Under the pieces are notes generated by a model. The model did no database searches, was not told the origin of the DNA, and saw only the letters and a list, made by a program, of their open reading frames with translations. From Pseudomonadota bacterium (GTDB lineage Bacteria; Pseudomonadota; Gammaproteobacteria; UBA5335), in assembly GCA_034189865.1 (NCBI GenBank), contig JAXHTV010000001.1, forward strand, positions 62,001 through 126,000: a stretch of DNA of 64,000 bases. The letters are read 5' to 3'. Shown here one piece after another: positions 20,086-29,828 of this stretch (positions are counted from its first letter, which is position 1; the number at the start of each line of letters is the position of its first letter). Made by a program: the position numbers and the translations under genes.

Positions 20086-20133
20086 TCGCTGTGGGCACGG
20101 CACCGCCCACCATCACGACAACAAGGCGACTTC

Positions 20134-20571
20134 ATGATCGGACTCATACAACGCGTAAGCTCCGCCCGGGTCGACATCGACGCATCGACGGCGGCTGCGA
20201 TCGCACACGGCATCGTCGCCTTCATCGGCGTCGAACGGGGTGATACGGCCCAACGTGCGGACGGACTGCTCCACCGAATAGTGAACTATCGGATCTTCCC
20301 GGATAGCCGCGACCGCATGAACCTCAGCCTACTCGATATTCGCGGCGACTTGCTGCTGGTGCCGAATTTCACCCTCCCGGCCGATACGCGAAAAGGCAAT
20401 CGACCCAGCTTTACGCCGGCGGCCCCGCCGGAGTCGGCCGAGCAGCTCTTCAGTTACCTGTGCGCCCAGGCACAAGGGTCACTTGAACAGGTGGGCTGTG
20501 GACGCTTCGGTGCCGACATGCAAGTCACCCTGACCAACGACGGCCCGGTGACGTTCTGGCTGACAAGCTAA
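20134..20571 (+). CDS. dtd: D-aminoacyl-tRNA deacylase
   Basis: Hydrolyses D-amino acids (and glycine) wrongly attached to tRNA. The 145-residue length is the family norm when translation starts at the ATG at 20134, giving [15 protein letters not shown]. The conserved segments are [21 protein letters not shown] (equivalent to the usual SQFTL...KGxRPxF block) and the C-terminal NDGPVTFWL, which carries the cross-subunit Gly-Pro motif. The usual SQ before FTL reads PN here, which is a variation worth noting. The frame extends upstream to 19990, but that part lies in the RNA gene region and is not family-like. Confidence 0.92.
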   Translation: MIGLIQRVSSARVDIDASTAAAIAHGIVAFIGVERGDTAQRADGLLHRIVNYRIFPDSRDRMNLSLLDIRGDLLLVPNFTLPADTRKGNRPSFTPAAPPESAEQLFSYLCAQAQGSLEQVGCGRFGADMQVTLTNDGPVTFWLTS

Positions 20572-20668
20572 AACCAACGCATCGAGATTCCGAATTCTTA
20601 AGAATACCGCTATTCTATTAAGCAACTTAAACGAAGCGGACACGCGTTTTTTCGCGGGACCGTTACCG

Positions 20669-21289
20669 ATGACCACGATACACGGCCAACGAACAATGAA
20701 TCCCAGGACGGCGACCGTCGAGCGAAACACACTCGAAACCCGAATCAACATCACCCTGAATCTGGATGGTTCGGGCGAATGCCGGCTCCGCACCGGCGTA
20801 CCTTTTTTTGAACACATGCTGGAACAAGTGGCCCGCCACGGCCTGTTTGACCTGGACATTCAAGCCGACGGCGACCTGGCCATCGATGCGCATCACACGG
20901 TGGAAGATGTGGGCATCACACTCGGCGAAGCTTTCCGGCAGGCCCTGGGCGACAAACAGGGCATTCAGCGCTATGGTCACGCCTACGTGCCACTGGATGA
21001 AGCCCTATCGCGCGTGGTGATCGATTTCTCCGGCCGCCCCGGTTTGGAATACGCTGTGGAATACCCCCGCGCACGGGTGGGTGAATTCGACGTGGATCTG
21101 CTCCGCGAATTTTTCCAGGGATTTGTTAATCATGCGCGCGCCACTGTGCACATCGACGGGCTCAAAGGTCGAAACGCCCACCACGTTGCAGAAACGGTAT
21201 TCAAAGCCTTCGGCCGGGCGACCCGTTATGCGGTCGCGCCCGATCAGCGAATGGCAGGCATCACGCCTTCAACCAAGGGAACGCTCTGA
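20669..21289 (+). CDS. hisB: Imidazoleglycerol-phosphate dehydratase
   Basis: Sixth step of histidine synthesis, dehydrating imidazole glycerol phosphate with a Mn2+ pair. This is the short one-domain form (206 residues), unlike the bifunctional HisB of enterobacteria, so histidinol-phosphate phosphatase must be encoded elsewhere. Metal ligands lie in DAHHTVED and NAHHVAE, and the N-terminus [17 protein letters not shown] is typical. An alternative start at 20696 ([12 protein letters not shown]) fits the family nearly as well. It leads the run hisB-hisH-hisA-hisF-hisI-hisE. Confidence 0.96.
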   Translation: MTTIHGQRTMNPRTATVERNTLETRINITLNLDGSGECRLRTGVPFFEHMLEQVARHGLFDLDIQADGDLAIDAHHTVEDVGITLGEAFRQALGDKQGIQRYGHAYVPLDEALSRVVIDFSGRPGLEYAVEYPRARVGEFDVDLLREFFQGFVNHARATVHIDGLKGRNAHHVAETVFKAFGRATRYAVAPDQRMAGITPSTKGTL

Positions 21290-21320
21290 GCAACACCCGA
21301 GTTCCTAGGTTCCGTATCCG

Positions 21321-21968
21321 ATGAATCGCATTGCAATTATTGATTACGGCATGGGCAATTTGCACTCGATGGCAAAGGCTCTGCAACGCGTTGCGCCTAA
21401 AGCACAGGTTGAAATCACCGCCGAGCCGAGCCGTCTGCGGTCGGCGAACCGATTGATTTTCCCCGGACAAGGCGCTATCGGCCATTGCATGGAAGAATTG
21501 CAGCGCCGGGAGCTCCATGTATTACTCGGCGAGCTGGTAACGCAAAAGCCCATGCTCGGCGTCTGTCTTGGCCTGCAAGCGGCACTGGAATACAGCGAGG
21601 AAAACAGCGGAACGGATTGCCTGAAGTGGATTCCCGGCCGCGTTCGCCGTTTCACCGCCGACCTTCGCGAAACGCCAAACGGCGATACCATACGAATCCC
21701 GCATATGGGATGGAACCGTGTAGAGCCGCTGGACGCGCATCCATTGTGGCGTCACATTGAGCCTGGCACCCGGTTTTACTTTGTTCACAGTTATTACGCG
21801 CCCGCAGACACCCGCGGCGCGGCTGCCACGACCGCCTATGGAGTCGAGTTCGCCAGCGCCTTGGGGCAAGATCTATTTTTTGCAGTCCAGTTTCACCCAG
21901 AGAAGAGCCAGAAGGCGGGCCTTCAGTTGCTAGAAAATTTTGCGAATTGGGACGGCGGAAGCCACTAA
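21321..21968 (+). CDS. hisH: Imidazole glycerol phosphate synthase, glutaminase subunit
   Basis: Class I glutamine amidotransferase that feeds ammonia to HisF. The 215-residue protein begins [14 protein letters not shown]. The nucleophile Cys is in GVCLGLQ, and the catalytic His-Glu pair is in QFHPEKSQ. The oxyanion segment [11 protein letters not shown] is present. It is 31 bases downstream of hisB and 35 bases upstream of hisA. Its partner hisF lies two genes on, the usual operon order. Confidence 0.96.
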   Translation: MNRIAIIDYGMGNLHSMAKALQRVAPKAQVEITAEPSRLRSANRLIFPGQGAIGHCMEELQRRELHVLLGELVTQKPMLGVCLGLQAALEYSEENSGTDCLKWIPGRVRRFTADLRETPNGDTIRIPHMGWNRVEPLDAHPLWRHIEPGTRFYFVHSYYAPADTRGAAATTAYGVEFASALGQDLFFAVQFHPEKSQKAGLQLLENFANWDGGSH

Positions 21969-22003
21969 CCACTGCATCGTGCTGCATTGAGGTTGACTTG
22001 ACT

Positions 22004-22741
22004 ATGTTGCTCATTCCCGCGATTGACATCAAAGACGGCAAGTGCGTGCGCTTGCGGCAAGGACGTATGGACGATGTCACCGTCTTTTCGGACGATCCGG
22101 TGGCAGTAGCTGCCCGATGGGTATCGGAAGGCGCCAGAAGACTCCATTTGGTGGACTTAGACGGTGCGCTCAGCGGAAAACCCATGAATTCCGAAATCGT
22201 CAAGGCGATTTGCCAAGCCCATCCAGACCTCCCGGTAGAAATCGGCGGCGGCATTCGGGATGAGGAAACCGTCCAGGCCTATCTGGACGCCGGCGCCGAT
22301 TTTGTGGTGATCGGCACCAAAGCGGTCAACACGCCGCACTTCGTCAACGACCTGTGCATGGAATTTCCCGGTCACATCATTGTCGGACTGGACGCCAAGA
22401 ACGGGAAAATCGCCATCGACGGATGGTCCAAGCTGTCCCACCACGATGTCACCGACATGGCCAAGCGATTGGAAGACGATGGTGTTGAGGCCATCATCTT
22501 TACGGACATCACGCGCGACGGCATGATGGGCGGATTCAACGTCGAATCGACCGTCGACCTCGCCCAGGCCATACACATTCCGGTGATCGCCTCCGGCGGC
22601 ATCGCCAGCATGGACGACATCCGCGCGTTATGTGCTGTAGAAGAAGAAGGCGTCAGCGGTGCGATTATCGGGCGAGCGCTTTATGAAGGCAGTTTTACCT
22701 TGCCGGAGGCCCAAAAGCTGGCCGACGAGCTCAGCGGCTAA
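22004..22741 (+). CDS. hisA: ProFAR isomerase (HisA)
   Basis: Amadori isomerase converting ProFAR to PRFAR in histidine synthesis. It is a (beta/alpha)8 barrel of 245 residues. The N-terminal [20 protein letters not shown] contains the catalytic Asp in AIDIKDG. The second half carries [12 protein letters not shown], with the second catalytic Asp in TDITRDG, and the phosphate-binding [10 protein letters not shown]. The frame is open 57 bases upstream, but the ATG at 22004 gives the canonical start. It is paralogous to hisF, which follows 30 bases later. Confidence 0.97.
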   Translation: MLLIPAIDIKDGKCVRLRQGRMDDVTVFSDDPVAVAARWVSEGARRLHLVDLDGALSGKPMNSEIVKAICQAHPDLPVEIGGGIRDEETVQAYLDAGADFVVIGTKAVNTPHFVNDLCMEFPGHIIVGLDAKNGKIAIDGWSKLSHHDVTDMAKRLEDDGVEAIIFTDITRDGMMGGFNVESTVDLAQAIHIPVIASGGIASMDDIRALCAVEEEGVSGAIIGRALYEGSFTLPEAQKLADELSG

Positions 22742-22771
22742 CTCGATCCCATACCAGATAAAGTTGATCAA

Positions 22772-23545
22772 ATGGCACTCGCCAAACGCATCATTCCCTG
22801 CTTAGACGTTGACGGCGGCCGTGTCGTCAAAGGCGTCCGCTTCGTCGATATCCGCGATGCCGGCGATCCGGTGGAAGTGGCCCGTCGCTACGACGAACAG
22901 GGCGCCGACGAGTTGGCGTTTCTGGACATCACCGCCAGCTCCGACAATCGGGAAACCATCGCCCATGTGGTGGAGGCGGTAGCGGGTCAGGTTTTCATTC
23001 CATTGACCGTGGGCGGCGGGGTCCGCAGTTGCGAGGACGTTCGACGCCTGCTCAACGCGGGCGCCGACAAAGTCTCGATAAACACAGCCGCGGTGAAACG
23101 GCCGGAATTTATCAACGAAGCCAGTGACCGCTTCGGCTCCCAGTGTATCGTGGTCGCCATCGACGCCAAGCGGGTCACGGGGCCGGACGAACTGCCACGA
23201 TGGGAGATTTTCACCCACGGCGGCCGCAATCCCACCGGACTTGACGCCATCGAGTGGTCACGGCGAATGGCTGAGGCGGGCGCGGGTGAACTGCTGGTGA
23301 CCAGTATGGACCGGGACGGTACCCGTAGCGGATTCGACAATGCACTCAACAGGGCCATCGTCGAGGCGGTTCCCGTGCCGGTCATTGCCTCCGGTGGGGT
23401 AGGTACCCTGGCCCATTTACGTGACGGAATCGTCGAGGGAAAAGCCGACGCGGTTCTGGCCGCCAGCATTTTCCATTTTGGCGACCATACGGTGATGGAA
23501 GCAAAGGCGTTCCTTGCCGCGCATGGCATCGAAGTTCGCACCTGA
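22772..23545 (+). CDS. hisF: Imidazole glycerol phosphate synthase, cyclase subunit
   Basis: Barrel enzyme that, with ammonia from HisH, closes the imidazole ring to give IGP and AICAR. The 257-residue protein starts [20 protein letters not shown], with catalytic Asp in CLDVDGG. The second catalytic Asp lies in [11 protein letters not shown]. Phosphate-binding loops TVGGGVRS and IASGGVGTL are intact. It is followed by a 149-base gap before hisI, the largest inside the his run. Confidence 0.97.
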   Translation: MALAKRIIPCLDVDGGRVVKGVRFVDIRDAGDPVEVARRYDEQGADELAFLDITASSDNRETIAHVVEAVAGQVFIPLTVGGGVRSCEDVRRLLNAGADKVSINTAAVKRPEFINEASDRFGSQCIVVAIDAKRVTGPDELPRWEIFTHGGRNPTGLDAIEWSRRMAEAGAGELLVTSMDRDGTRSGFDNALNRAIVEAVPVPVIASGGVGTLAHLRDGIVEGKADAVLAASIFHFGDHTVMEAKAFLAAHGIEVRT

Positions 23546-23642
23546 GACCCCAACGCTCACACGCTCGCAGCCGACAATGGCGCAGAACGTGTCATGATGA
23601 ACCCGCACTTCTTTCGGTCAGACACCTCTAAAGTAAATAGGG

Positions 23643-23664
23643 TGCCCCGGGCTTCCGCGGGGCA
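23643..23664. repeat. Small GC-rich hairpin between hisF and hisI
   Basis: Perfect 7-bp inverted repeat (TGCCCCG / CGGGGCA) with an 8-base loop, 31 bases before the hisI start. There is no T-tract, so it does not look like an intrinsic terminator. It may stabilise or process the his transcript, but its role is unknown. Confidence 0.4.
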
Positions 23665-23694
23665 GGAAACGATTCACTTCTCGAGCACCTCTGT

Positions 23695-24087
23695 ATGATT
23701 GACACAAACTCGCTCGATGCAGTGCGCTGGAACGACCAGGGTCTGGTCCCGGCCATTGCCCAGGACTCACAAACCGGCCGCGTGTTGATGGTTGCTTGGA
23801 TGAACCGCCAGGCCTTAGAAAAAACCGCGGAAACAGGCGAAGCCGTTTATTGGTCCCGGTCCCGCCAGCGCATTTGGCATAAAGGCGAGCAATCCGGCCA
23901 CATTCAACAGGTGGAGGAGATCCGCCTGGACTGTGATCAGGACGTTATTCTGCTACGAGTCAAACAAAAGGGCAGGATCGCCTGTCATACTGGAAGGGAA
24001 AGCTGCTTCTTCCAGCGGCTTGAGCACGGTCAATGGAAAACCGTAGACCCGGTGACCAAAGACCCGGAACATATCTATGGCCAGTAA
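23695..24087 (+). CDS. hisI: Phosphoribosyl-AMP cyclohydrolase
   Basis: Third step of histidine synthesis: Zn2+-dependent opening of the adenine ring of PR-AMP. The 130-residue single-domain protein has [17 protein letters not shown], the metal-binding DCDQD, and CHTGRESCF with the conserved His and Cys. It is separate from hisE, whereas enterobacteria have a fused hisIE. It overlaps hisE by 11 bases, so translation is probably coupled. Confidence 0.96.
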   Translation: MIDTNSLDAVRWNDQGLVPAIAQDSQTGRVLMVAWMNRQALEKTAETGEAVYWSRSRQRIWHKGEQSGHIQQVEEIRLDCDQDVILLRVKQKGRIACHTGRESCFFQRLEHGQWKTVDPVTKDPEHIYGQ

Positions 24088-24430
24088 CCACATCGTGCCC
24101 GAGAATATTCTGCAACGGCTGCAAGAAACGCTAGAAGCACGCAAAGACGCGGACCCGAACAGTTCTTATGTGGCAGGGCTCTACGCGAAAGGCGTGGATG
24201 CTATTCTAAAGAAGATCGGCGAGGAAGCCACCGAGACGGTGATCGCAGCAAAAGGCGACGATCCCTCTCAGCTTGTGTATGAAGTGGCCGATCTTTGGTT
24301 TCACTGTTTGGTTCTACTCAGCCATCAGAACCTCGGTCCGGACGACATTCTGATGGAATTGGCTCGGCGTTTCGGCCTGTCGGGCATTGAAGAAAAAGCG
24401 GCACGGAGCAATACCCGCGCCGGGGAGTAA
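24077..24430 (+). CDS. hisE: Phosphoribosyl-ATP pyrophosphatase
   Basis: Second step of histidine synthesis: releases pyrophosphate from PR-ATP. It is an all-helical MazG-like fold of 117 residues. The metal-binding motif is in [16 protein letters not shown], followed by [13 protein letters not shown]. It overlaps hisI by 11 bases and ends 8 bases before tatA. The hisE-tatA junction is common in gammaproteobacteria and betaproteobacteria. Confidence 0.95.
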   Translation: MASNHIVPENILQRLQETLEARKDADPNSSYVAGLYAKGVDAILKKIGEEATETVIAAKGDDPSQLVYEVADLWFHCLVLLSHQNLGPDDILMELARRFGLSGIEEKAARSNTRAGE

Positions 24431-24438
24431 ATGACATC

Positions 24439-24678
24439 ATGCTTGGTGGAATTAGTATTTGGCAGCTATTGATTGTGCTCGCCATCGTGATCATGGTTTT
24501 CGGGACACGTCGTATGAGGAACCTGGGCGGCGACTTGGGTTCGGCAATTAAAGGCTTCCGAAACGCGATGCGCGAAGACGACAAACCGCAAGGCGAAAAA
24601 CAGCCCGACCGGCTCGTTCATGAGGAAGACGAACCTCTTGCTCACCGTGCAGAAGAACGCGACCGGGAAGCCCGCTAG
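24439..24678 (+). CDS. tatA: Sec-independent translocase TatA
   Basis: Forms the size-variable pore of the twin-arginine pathway, which exports folded proteins. The 79-residue protein has a single N-terminal membrane helix ([21 protein letters not shown]), a short hinge and an amphipathic helix ([15 protein letters not shown]), then a charged tail. The FG-T-R-R hinge segment is typical. It starts 8 bases after hisE and leads tatABC. Confidence 0.93.
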   Translation: MLGGISIWQLLIVLAIVIMVFGTRRMRNLGGDLGSAIKGFRNAMREDDKPQGEKQPDRLVHEEDEPLAHRAEERDREAR

Positions 24679-24734
24679 ATCCATCGCCCAACGACGGCCG
24701 CGGATGATCTTGATTCGCGGCATATGAGGTTCCT

Positions 24735-25028
24735 ATGTTCGACATCGGCTTCTGGGAGTTGCTGGTGGTTTTTGTAGTGGCGCTGCTGGTGCTGGGCCCG
24801 GAACGTCTGCCAACCGCCGCACGGCAGTTCGGGACATGGGTTCGCCGCATCCGGGGATTCCTCTCCACCACCCAAGCCGAAATTGAGCGCGAGTTGAGAC
24901 TTGCAGAGCTGGAACAACAACTGCGTAATTCCTCGACTATGAACCAGCTCAAAGAAGACACCGACCTGATGAATCAACGGATCTTGCCGGACAAGCCGGA
25001 ATCCGAGTCACGAGACACGCATCGATGA
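24735..25028 (+). CDS. tatB: Sec-independent translocase TatB
   Basis: Receptor subunit that binds twin-arginine signal peptides together with TatC. The 97-residue protein begins MFDIGFWELLVVFVVALLVLG, a membrane helix with the TatB-specific acidic residue near the start. The hinge GPERLPTAARQFG and a long charged helix follow. It is distinguished from TatA by this N-terminus and by its position directly before tatC. Its stop overlaps the tatC ATG as ATGA. Confidence 0.93.
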   Translation: MFDIGFWELLVVFVVALLVLGPERLPTAARQFGTWVRRIRGFLSTTQAEIERELRLAELEQQLRNSSTMNQLKEDTDLMNQRILPDKPESESRDTHR

Positions 25029-25804
25029 CGCGATCCGATCCGGACGAAGCGTCCCTACAAGAACAACCGCTGATCGCACACTTGGTGGAGCTGCGCACCC
25101 GGATTTTGCGCAGCGTAGTCGCAGTGTTGATCGTGTTCGTACCCCTGGCCTTTCTTGCCGACCAATTGTTTACCTATTTGGCAACGCCTTTGCTGGCCCA
25201 CTTGCCCGAGGGCACCAGCATGATCGCGACAGAAGTCACCACGCCGTTTCTCACGCCGTTCAAATTGGCATTTATGTGTGCGTTTTTTCTGACCGTGCCG
25301 GTGGTGCTATGGCAGGCATGGGGCTTTATCGCACCGGGTCTCTACCAACACGAACGGCGATTCGCCTACCCCTTGCTGGTCATGAGCATTTTTTTGTTCT
25401 ATGCCGGCGTGGCATTCGCCTACTACGTGGTGATGCCATTGGTATTCGGCTTTATCACTCAGGTGGTACCCGACGGTGTGGCCATGATGACCGATATCGC
25501 CCGCTATCTGGATTTTGTGCTGACGCTGTTTTTTGCTTTCGGCGTAGCCTTCGAGATCCCGGTGGTCATCATTCTCATGGTCTGGGCCGGCATCGTGACG
25601 CCCGGAAAACTGACCAAACAACGCCCCTATGTGCTGATCGGCGCCTTCGCCGTCGGCATGCTGCTGACCCCTCCGGATATCTTCTCCCAGACCTTACTTG
25701 CCCTACCCGCTTACTTGTTATTTGAAATCGGAATCATCCTGGCGCGCATACTGGTTCCCGGTCATCGGGAAGTCGACGCACAAAGAGACAGCGGCGCCCC
25801 TTAA
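25025..25804 (+). CDS. tatC: Sec-independent translocase TatC
   Basis: Six-helix inner-membrane core of the Tat translocon. The 259-residue protein has the cytoplasmic N-terminal PLIAHLVELRTRILRS with the conserved HLxELRxR, the loop FIAPGLYQHERRF, and further membrane helices. It overlaps tatB by 4 bases (ATGA). The stop codon sits in a small GC inverted repeat (CGCCCC-TTAA-GGGGCC), which may help end transcription before the convergent peptidase gene. Confidence 0.96.
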   Translation: MTRSDPDEASLQEQPLIAHLVELRTRILRSVVAVLIVFVPLAFLADQLFTYLATPLLAHLPEGTSMIATEVTTPFLTPFKLAFMCAFFLTVPVVLWQAWGFIAPGLYQHERRFAYPLLVMSIFLFYAGVAFAYYVVMPLVFGFITQVVPDGVAMMTDIARYLDFVLTLFFAFGVAFEIPVVIILMVWAGIVTPGKLTKQRPYVLIGAFAVGMLLTPPDIFSQTLLALPAYLLFEIGIILARILVPGHREVDAQRDSGAP

Positions 25805-25827
25805 GGGGCCTCGCTGTTCTTAGGCTC

Positions 25828-28602
25828 TCAACGAACCGGCCGACCATCCACATCGATCACTTCCACCGCCTCGAATCCCAAGGCCCTCACCTCGTCCTCG
25901 ATCCGCGCCAAATCGCCGACCACCACCCAAATCAGTCGATCCACTTCGATCTGACGCGAGGCTTCGGCCTGAACCTCATCGGGTTGCAAACCACGGACCT
26001 GGCTGACGAAATGATCGTAGTAGTCGTCCGCCAATCCGTACCGGATCAGGGACTCAACGCTACTGGCCACTTGGCCCGCCGTTTCATGCTGTCCCGGCAA
26101 TTTCAGCGTGAGATTATTTTGCGCCTTGGTCAGCTCGTCACCCTGGATCGGCTTGCTTCCCACGATTCCCGCAAGCTCGGCTCGCATTTCGCCGATGGCT
26201 TCCGCTGTCTTGTCGCGCTGGACCGGCGCCCAAATCATCCACGGCCGCTGCCCCTTGGCGTTTGGTAGGTTCGCACCAGCGCCATAGGCCCAGCCTTTGT
26301 CCTCTCGCAAATTCATGTTCAGCCGAGAAGTAAACATCCCGCCGAACAGCGTGTTGGCGGTTTCGAGAGCAATGTCGCCCTCGTAACCTGTGGGCGGCAT
26401 GATCTGCCCAGCAAAGATCATGCTTTGTTCGTAGTCCGGCCGATCCACCAGATAGAGCTTTTCGGCTTCGGGTCGCACTCGCCCCGGCACGTCAACTTCA
26501 ATAGGTGCTTGGGCGGGCTCACCCCAATCACCGAATACCCGCTCCAACTGGGGAACCAACTCAGCCATTGCCACGTCACCCACGACAATCAGGGTCGCAT
26601 GTCCCGGATGCACGTGACGTTCATAGAAGGTTCGAAGATCCTCGACGTCGACCGTGGCAACGGTCTCTTCCCGACCCGTGCCGGTCAAAGGCTGACCGTA
26701 AGGGTGGTCGGCACCGTACAACAGCGGCGGCAGTAAGCGCATCGCCAACGAAGAAGGCTGGGTTTTCTCCTGGGCGATGGCCGCCAATCGACGCCGTTTC
26801 AACAGCTCCAGCTCTTTCTCGGGAAACGCCGGATCACGCACCATTTCCGCGTAGAGATCCAGCGAAGGCGCCACCGTATCGCGAAGCGCGGACAAGCCCA
26901 CCACCGCGGAATCCAAACCGGCGCCGGCCCAGATACTGGCGCCCAAACGCTCTTTTTCCGCAGCGAACGCCTGCGCAGAAAGACGGCTCGTGCCTTCATC
27001 GAGCATGGCCATGGTTAAACTGGAAAGACCCGGCTGTTCGGACGGATCCGCCGCGTAACCGGCATCTAACAACATCCTGAATTCGACCACCGGCGTATCG
27101 GGACGGCGCGCCAACACCACGCTCATACCGTTGCTGAGTGTCGCCCGCGCTAACGGAGGAAAGTCCAGATCAGGCGGGGTCCCGGTATCGGGCAGCTGAG
27201 AGCGGTCGGCGGTAGAAACCTCGGTGGCATACTCCGGAAAAGGTTTGACAGCCAGGGTAAAACGCCCGTCGCCCACCCACCGGTCCATCGCCCGAATGAG
27301 ATCATCCGGAGTCGCGGACAACAAGGTTTCGAGCTCATCCCGCCACGCATCGGGACGACCACCGAACACTTCACTTTCTGCCAGCACCTGGGCCTTACCA
27401 CCAAAACCGCCCACATGTTCGATACCCCGCAGGAAGCCCGATACGATACCCATACGCGCCCGCTCTAATTCATCGGCTGTGGGCCCTTCGGCGAGAAAAC
27501 GGGCGAACTCGTCTTGAATCAACGCCTCGACGCGCTCCAACGCCACACCATCCCGCACGCTGGCCACCGCGTACAGTTGCGAGCCAATCTCCGCCGCACC
27601 CACGCTGACGCTGACTTCCGTTGCCACCTGCGCTTCTTCGACCAGACGGCGGTAAAGACGGGAGGTGCGACCGCCACCCAAAATACGTGCCCCCAGAGCC
27701 AGGTAGCTCACATCCCGGCTACCCCACTCGGGAACATTCCAGGTGATGTAAATACGCGGCTGCGCGACACGGTCTTCGATGACCATGCGACGATGGGTGT
27801 CGAGCGGCGCGATGTTGCGTCCGGGATGAACAATAGGCGGACCGGCCGGGATATCGCCAAAGTAATATCTGGCCTTCTCGAACGCGGTTTCGGTGTCGAT
27901 ATCGCCGGCGATGACAAGCACGGCGTTGGCGGCACCATAGTAGGTCTCGAACCACTCACGAACATCATCCAGTGAAGCCGCGTTCAGATCGTCCATCGAA
28001 CCGATGGTGGTCCAAGAATAGGGATGGCCACTGGGGTAGGTGTTGGTCGCCAGCAGTTCCCAGACTTGGCCGTACGGTGAGCTCTCCCGCTGGCGCTTTT
28101 CGTTTTTGACCACCGAACGCTGTTCCTCCAGCTTGTCCTGGTCGATCGCACCCAGCAAATGACCCATGCGGTCAGATTCCATCCACAAGGCCAGATCCAC
28201 CGCGGGCGATGGAACGCTCTGGAAGTAATTGGTCCGATCCCGGCTGGTGGTGCCGTTCATGCCCGTGGCACCGACTTGCTCGAAAGGCCGAAAGTAGTCG
28301 TCGTCGAAATTCTCCGAACCGTTGAACATTAAATGTTCAAACAAATGGGCAAACCCTGTGATTCCGGGCCGTTCGTTCTTGGATCCGACGTGATACCAGA
28401 CGGTGACATTAACGATCGGTGTCTTGTGATCTTCATGGACAATCACCGTCAGACCGTTATCCAAAACCTTTTTGGTAAACGGGATGTCAATGGACTCGGG
28501 GTCGATGGTGAGATTTTTTTCAGGCATGGTTGATGGACCGGCACATCCCACAATCATCAGGGAAAACAGGTAAATCCCCAGCCGATGGCCACGCAGAGTC
28601 AT
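25828..28602 (-). CDS. M16 family zinc peptidase lipoprotein, two-domain
   Basis: Pitrilysin-type metallopeptidase of 924 residues with two M16 half-barrels, like PqqL and related periplasmic proteases. The ATG at 28600-28602 gives a lipoprotein signal ending in the lipobox IVGC (Cys20). The inverted zinc motif HLFEH (HxxEH) is at residues 86-90 in the first half. The distal acidic ligand region is RSVVKNEKRQR, and the second half lacks HxxEH, as usual for the inactive domain. An upstream start at 28656 would mask the lipobox. It is likely anchored to an envelope membrane facing the periplasm, and the substrate is unknown. It converges on tatC. Confidence 0.9.
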   Translation of the reverse strand: MTLRGHRLGIYLFSLMIVGCAGPSTMPEKNLTIDPESIDIPFTKKVLDNGLTVIVHEDHKTPIVNVTVWYHVGSKNERPGITGFAHLFEHLMFNGSENFDDDYFRPFEQVGATGMNGTTSRDRTNYFQSVPSPAVDLALWMESDRMGHLLGAIDQDKLEEQRSVVKNEKRQRESSPYGQVWELLATNTYPSGHPYSWTTIGSMDDLNAASLDDVREWFETYYGAANAVLVIAGDIDTETAFEKARYYFGDIPAGPPIVHPGRNIAPLDTHRRMVIEDRVAQPRIYITWNVPEWGSRDVSYLALGARILGGGRTSRLYRRLVEEAQVATEVSVSVGAAEIGSQLYAVASVRDGVALERVEALIQDEFARFLAEGPTADELERARMGIVSGFLRGIEHVGGFGGKAQVLAESEVFGGRPDAWRDELETLLSATPDDLIRAMDRWVGDGRFTLAVKPFPEYATEVSTADRSQLPDTGTPPDLDFPPLARATLSNGMSVVLARRPDTPVVEFRMLLDAGYAADPSEQPGLSSLTMAMLDEGTSRLSAQAFAAEKERLGASIWAGAGLDSAVVGLSALRDTVAPSLDLYAEMVRDPAFPEKELELLKRRRLAAIAQEKTQPSSLAMRLLPPLLYGADHPYGQPLTGTGREETVATVDVEDLRTFYERHVHPGHATLIVVGDVAMAELVPQLERVFGDWGEPAQAPIEVDVPGRVRPEAEKLYLVDRPDYEQSMIFAGQIMPPTGYEGDIALETANTLFGGMFTSRLNMNLREDKGWAYGAGANLPNAKGQRPWMIWAPVQRDKTAEAIGEMRAELAGIVGSKPIQGDELTKAQNNLTLKLPGQHETAGQVASSVESLIRYGLADDYYDHFVSQVRGLQPDEVQAEASRQIEVDRLIWVVVGDLARIEDEVRALGFEAVEVIDVDGRPVR

Positions 28603-28953
28603 GCTCACGCTCCTTAAGTCCACGTTCGTCACAGTCACCGGATCGGTATCGCGCATGCCGGATCATTTCCAGTGCCCCTGTTGATTGAGCGCCATGGCCT
28701 ATGAAGGTTCCCTGGCGGCTGATCTGCGACACCTTAACGGGAGAACCCCGGCGCCAGCAACCCATCAGCCCGGGCCCACGGCTGGTCACGAACAAACCGC
28801 TTGTGTCATGCTGACGAGTGTCCATCCCCGATTGTATCGGCGCGGACTCCAAAGCCCCCTTGTCGAGTCGGGTTCTGCGACAACGTGTATCGTTCGGCAT
28901 CGCCCCAATCACCGCTGACGTCGCCCTATCCGCGCACCGAAGGCACAGAGATC
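28603..28953. other. Divergent intergenic region
   Basis: This 351-base gap separates the M16 peptidase (leftward) from the TauE-like permease (rightward), so it should carry two promoters. The frame of the permease stays open through part of it, but the translated sequence there is Pro/Ser/Cys-rich and not family-like. I see no convincing promoter, operator, RNA gene or repeat. Confidence 0.5.
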
Positions 28954-29742
28954 ATGCTGAGCACCCTACCGCTCTTTTTCGGCGTTGGCCTGTTGGCCGG
29001 CATCATGGCCGGATTGTTCGGCATCGGTGGCGGGTTGGTCATCGTGCCGGCACTTCTCGTGGCTTTTCGCAGTCAGAATATCCCGCCCGAACTGACCATG
29101 CATTTGGCGCTGGGCACGTCCCTGGCCACGATTGTCGTCACGTCCATTTCATCGGTCCTGGCGCACCGGGCCAAAGGCGCCATCCGCTGGGACGTGGTGA
29201 GCCGCTTGGCGCCGGGGGTCGCACTGGGCGCTATTCTGGGTGCGTTTGCCGCAGATTTCATGCCTGGTGCCCTGCTACAGGCCTTATTTGCATTGTTCGC
29301 TTTGATCATGGCACTGACCATGGCCATGGACTTCAAACCGTCAGCCCATCGCAGCCTGCCCGGCCGGTCCGGTCTACTCGTCGTCGGCAGTGTCATCGGG
29401 ACGCTATCGGCCCTCGCGGGGATCGGCGGTGGCTCGCTCACCGTCCCGTTCTTGAGTTACTGCAACGTCGCGATGCGTTATGCCGTGGGTATCGCCGCAG
29501 CGTGTGGCTTTCCGATCGCCTTGGCCGGGAGCGCCGGATACCTTTTGGCCGGCTGGGGACAAGCGGACTTGCCTGCCTACAGTACCGGCTACATCTATTG
29601 GCCCGCGTTTTTCGGTATTACCGTGGCCACCGCGACGTCAGCACCGTTGGGAGCGCGACTGGCACATCGTTTTTCGGAACGTCGGATGAAGCAGCTGTTC
29701 GCCGGGTTTTTGGTAATTGTGGGATTAAGACTGCTCTTCTAA
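28954..29742 (+). CDS. TauE/SafE family membrane permease
   Basis: Integral membrane protein of 262 residues in the TauE/SafE (DUF81) family, whose members export sulfite, sulfoacetate or related anions. The start ATG at 28954 gives MLSTLPLFFGVGLLAGIMAGLFGIGGG, with the first family motif GLFGIGGG. The internal repeat carries SALAGIGGGSLTVPFL. About eight hydrophobic segments are visible. The substrate cannot be told from sequence, and no sulfur genes are adjacent. The neighbouring genes are a peptidase and a protease, which give no functional hint. Confidence 0.88.
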   Translation: MLSTLPLFFGVGLLAGIMAGLFGIGGGLVIVPALLVAFRSQNIPPELTMHLALGTSLATIVVTSISSVLAHRAKGAIRWDVVSRLAPGVALGAILGAFAADFMPGALLQALFALFALIMALTMAMDFKPSAHRSLPGRSGLLVVGSVIGTLSALAGIGGGSLTVPFLSYCNVAMRYAVGIAAACGFPIALAGSAGYLLAGWGQADLPAYSTGYIYWPAFFGITVATATSAPLGARLAHRFSERRMKQLFAGFLVIVGLRLLF

Positions 29743-29775
29743 CCATCCTTCGGCACGGTCATAAACGGACGGCGT

Positions 29776-29803
29776 AAAAAAGAGCCGGCGATGACGCCGG
29801 CTC
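29776..29803 (-). terminator. Intrinsic terminator after the DegP-like gene
   Basis: Perfect 9-bp stem GAGCCGGCG / CGCCGGCTC with loop ATGA. Six T residues follow on the minus strand (29781-29776). It lies 26 bases beyond the stop of the leftward protease gene and so ends that transcript. The hairpin may also serve the convergent permease gene. Confidence 0.88.
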
Positions 29804-29828
29804 CAACGCGTGTTCAGGAAAGACTCGT

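Noticed and set aside
19750-20103. Open frames on both strands in the typA-dtd gap
   Set aside because: Products have no recognisable domains, and the GGA hairpins plus terminator explain the region better as an RNA gene.
23643-23664. Intrinsic terminator splitting the his run
   Set aside because: The hairpin has no T-tract, and hisI-hisE continue the pathway in the same direction.
28801-28953. Longer N-terminal extension of the TauE-like permease
   Set aside because: The added residues are Pro, Ser and Cys rich and unlike the family; the ATG at 28954 begins exactly at the first membrane helix.
28818-29777. Overlapping 319-codon plus-strand frame at the permease
   Set aside because: Different frame of the same strand with a Arg/His-rich, non-membrane translation; the permease frame has clear family motifs.
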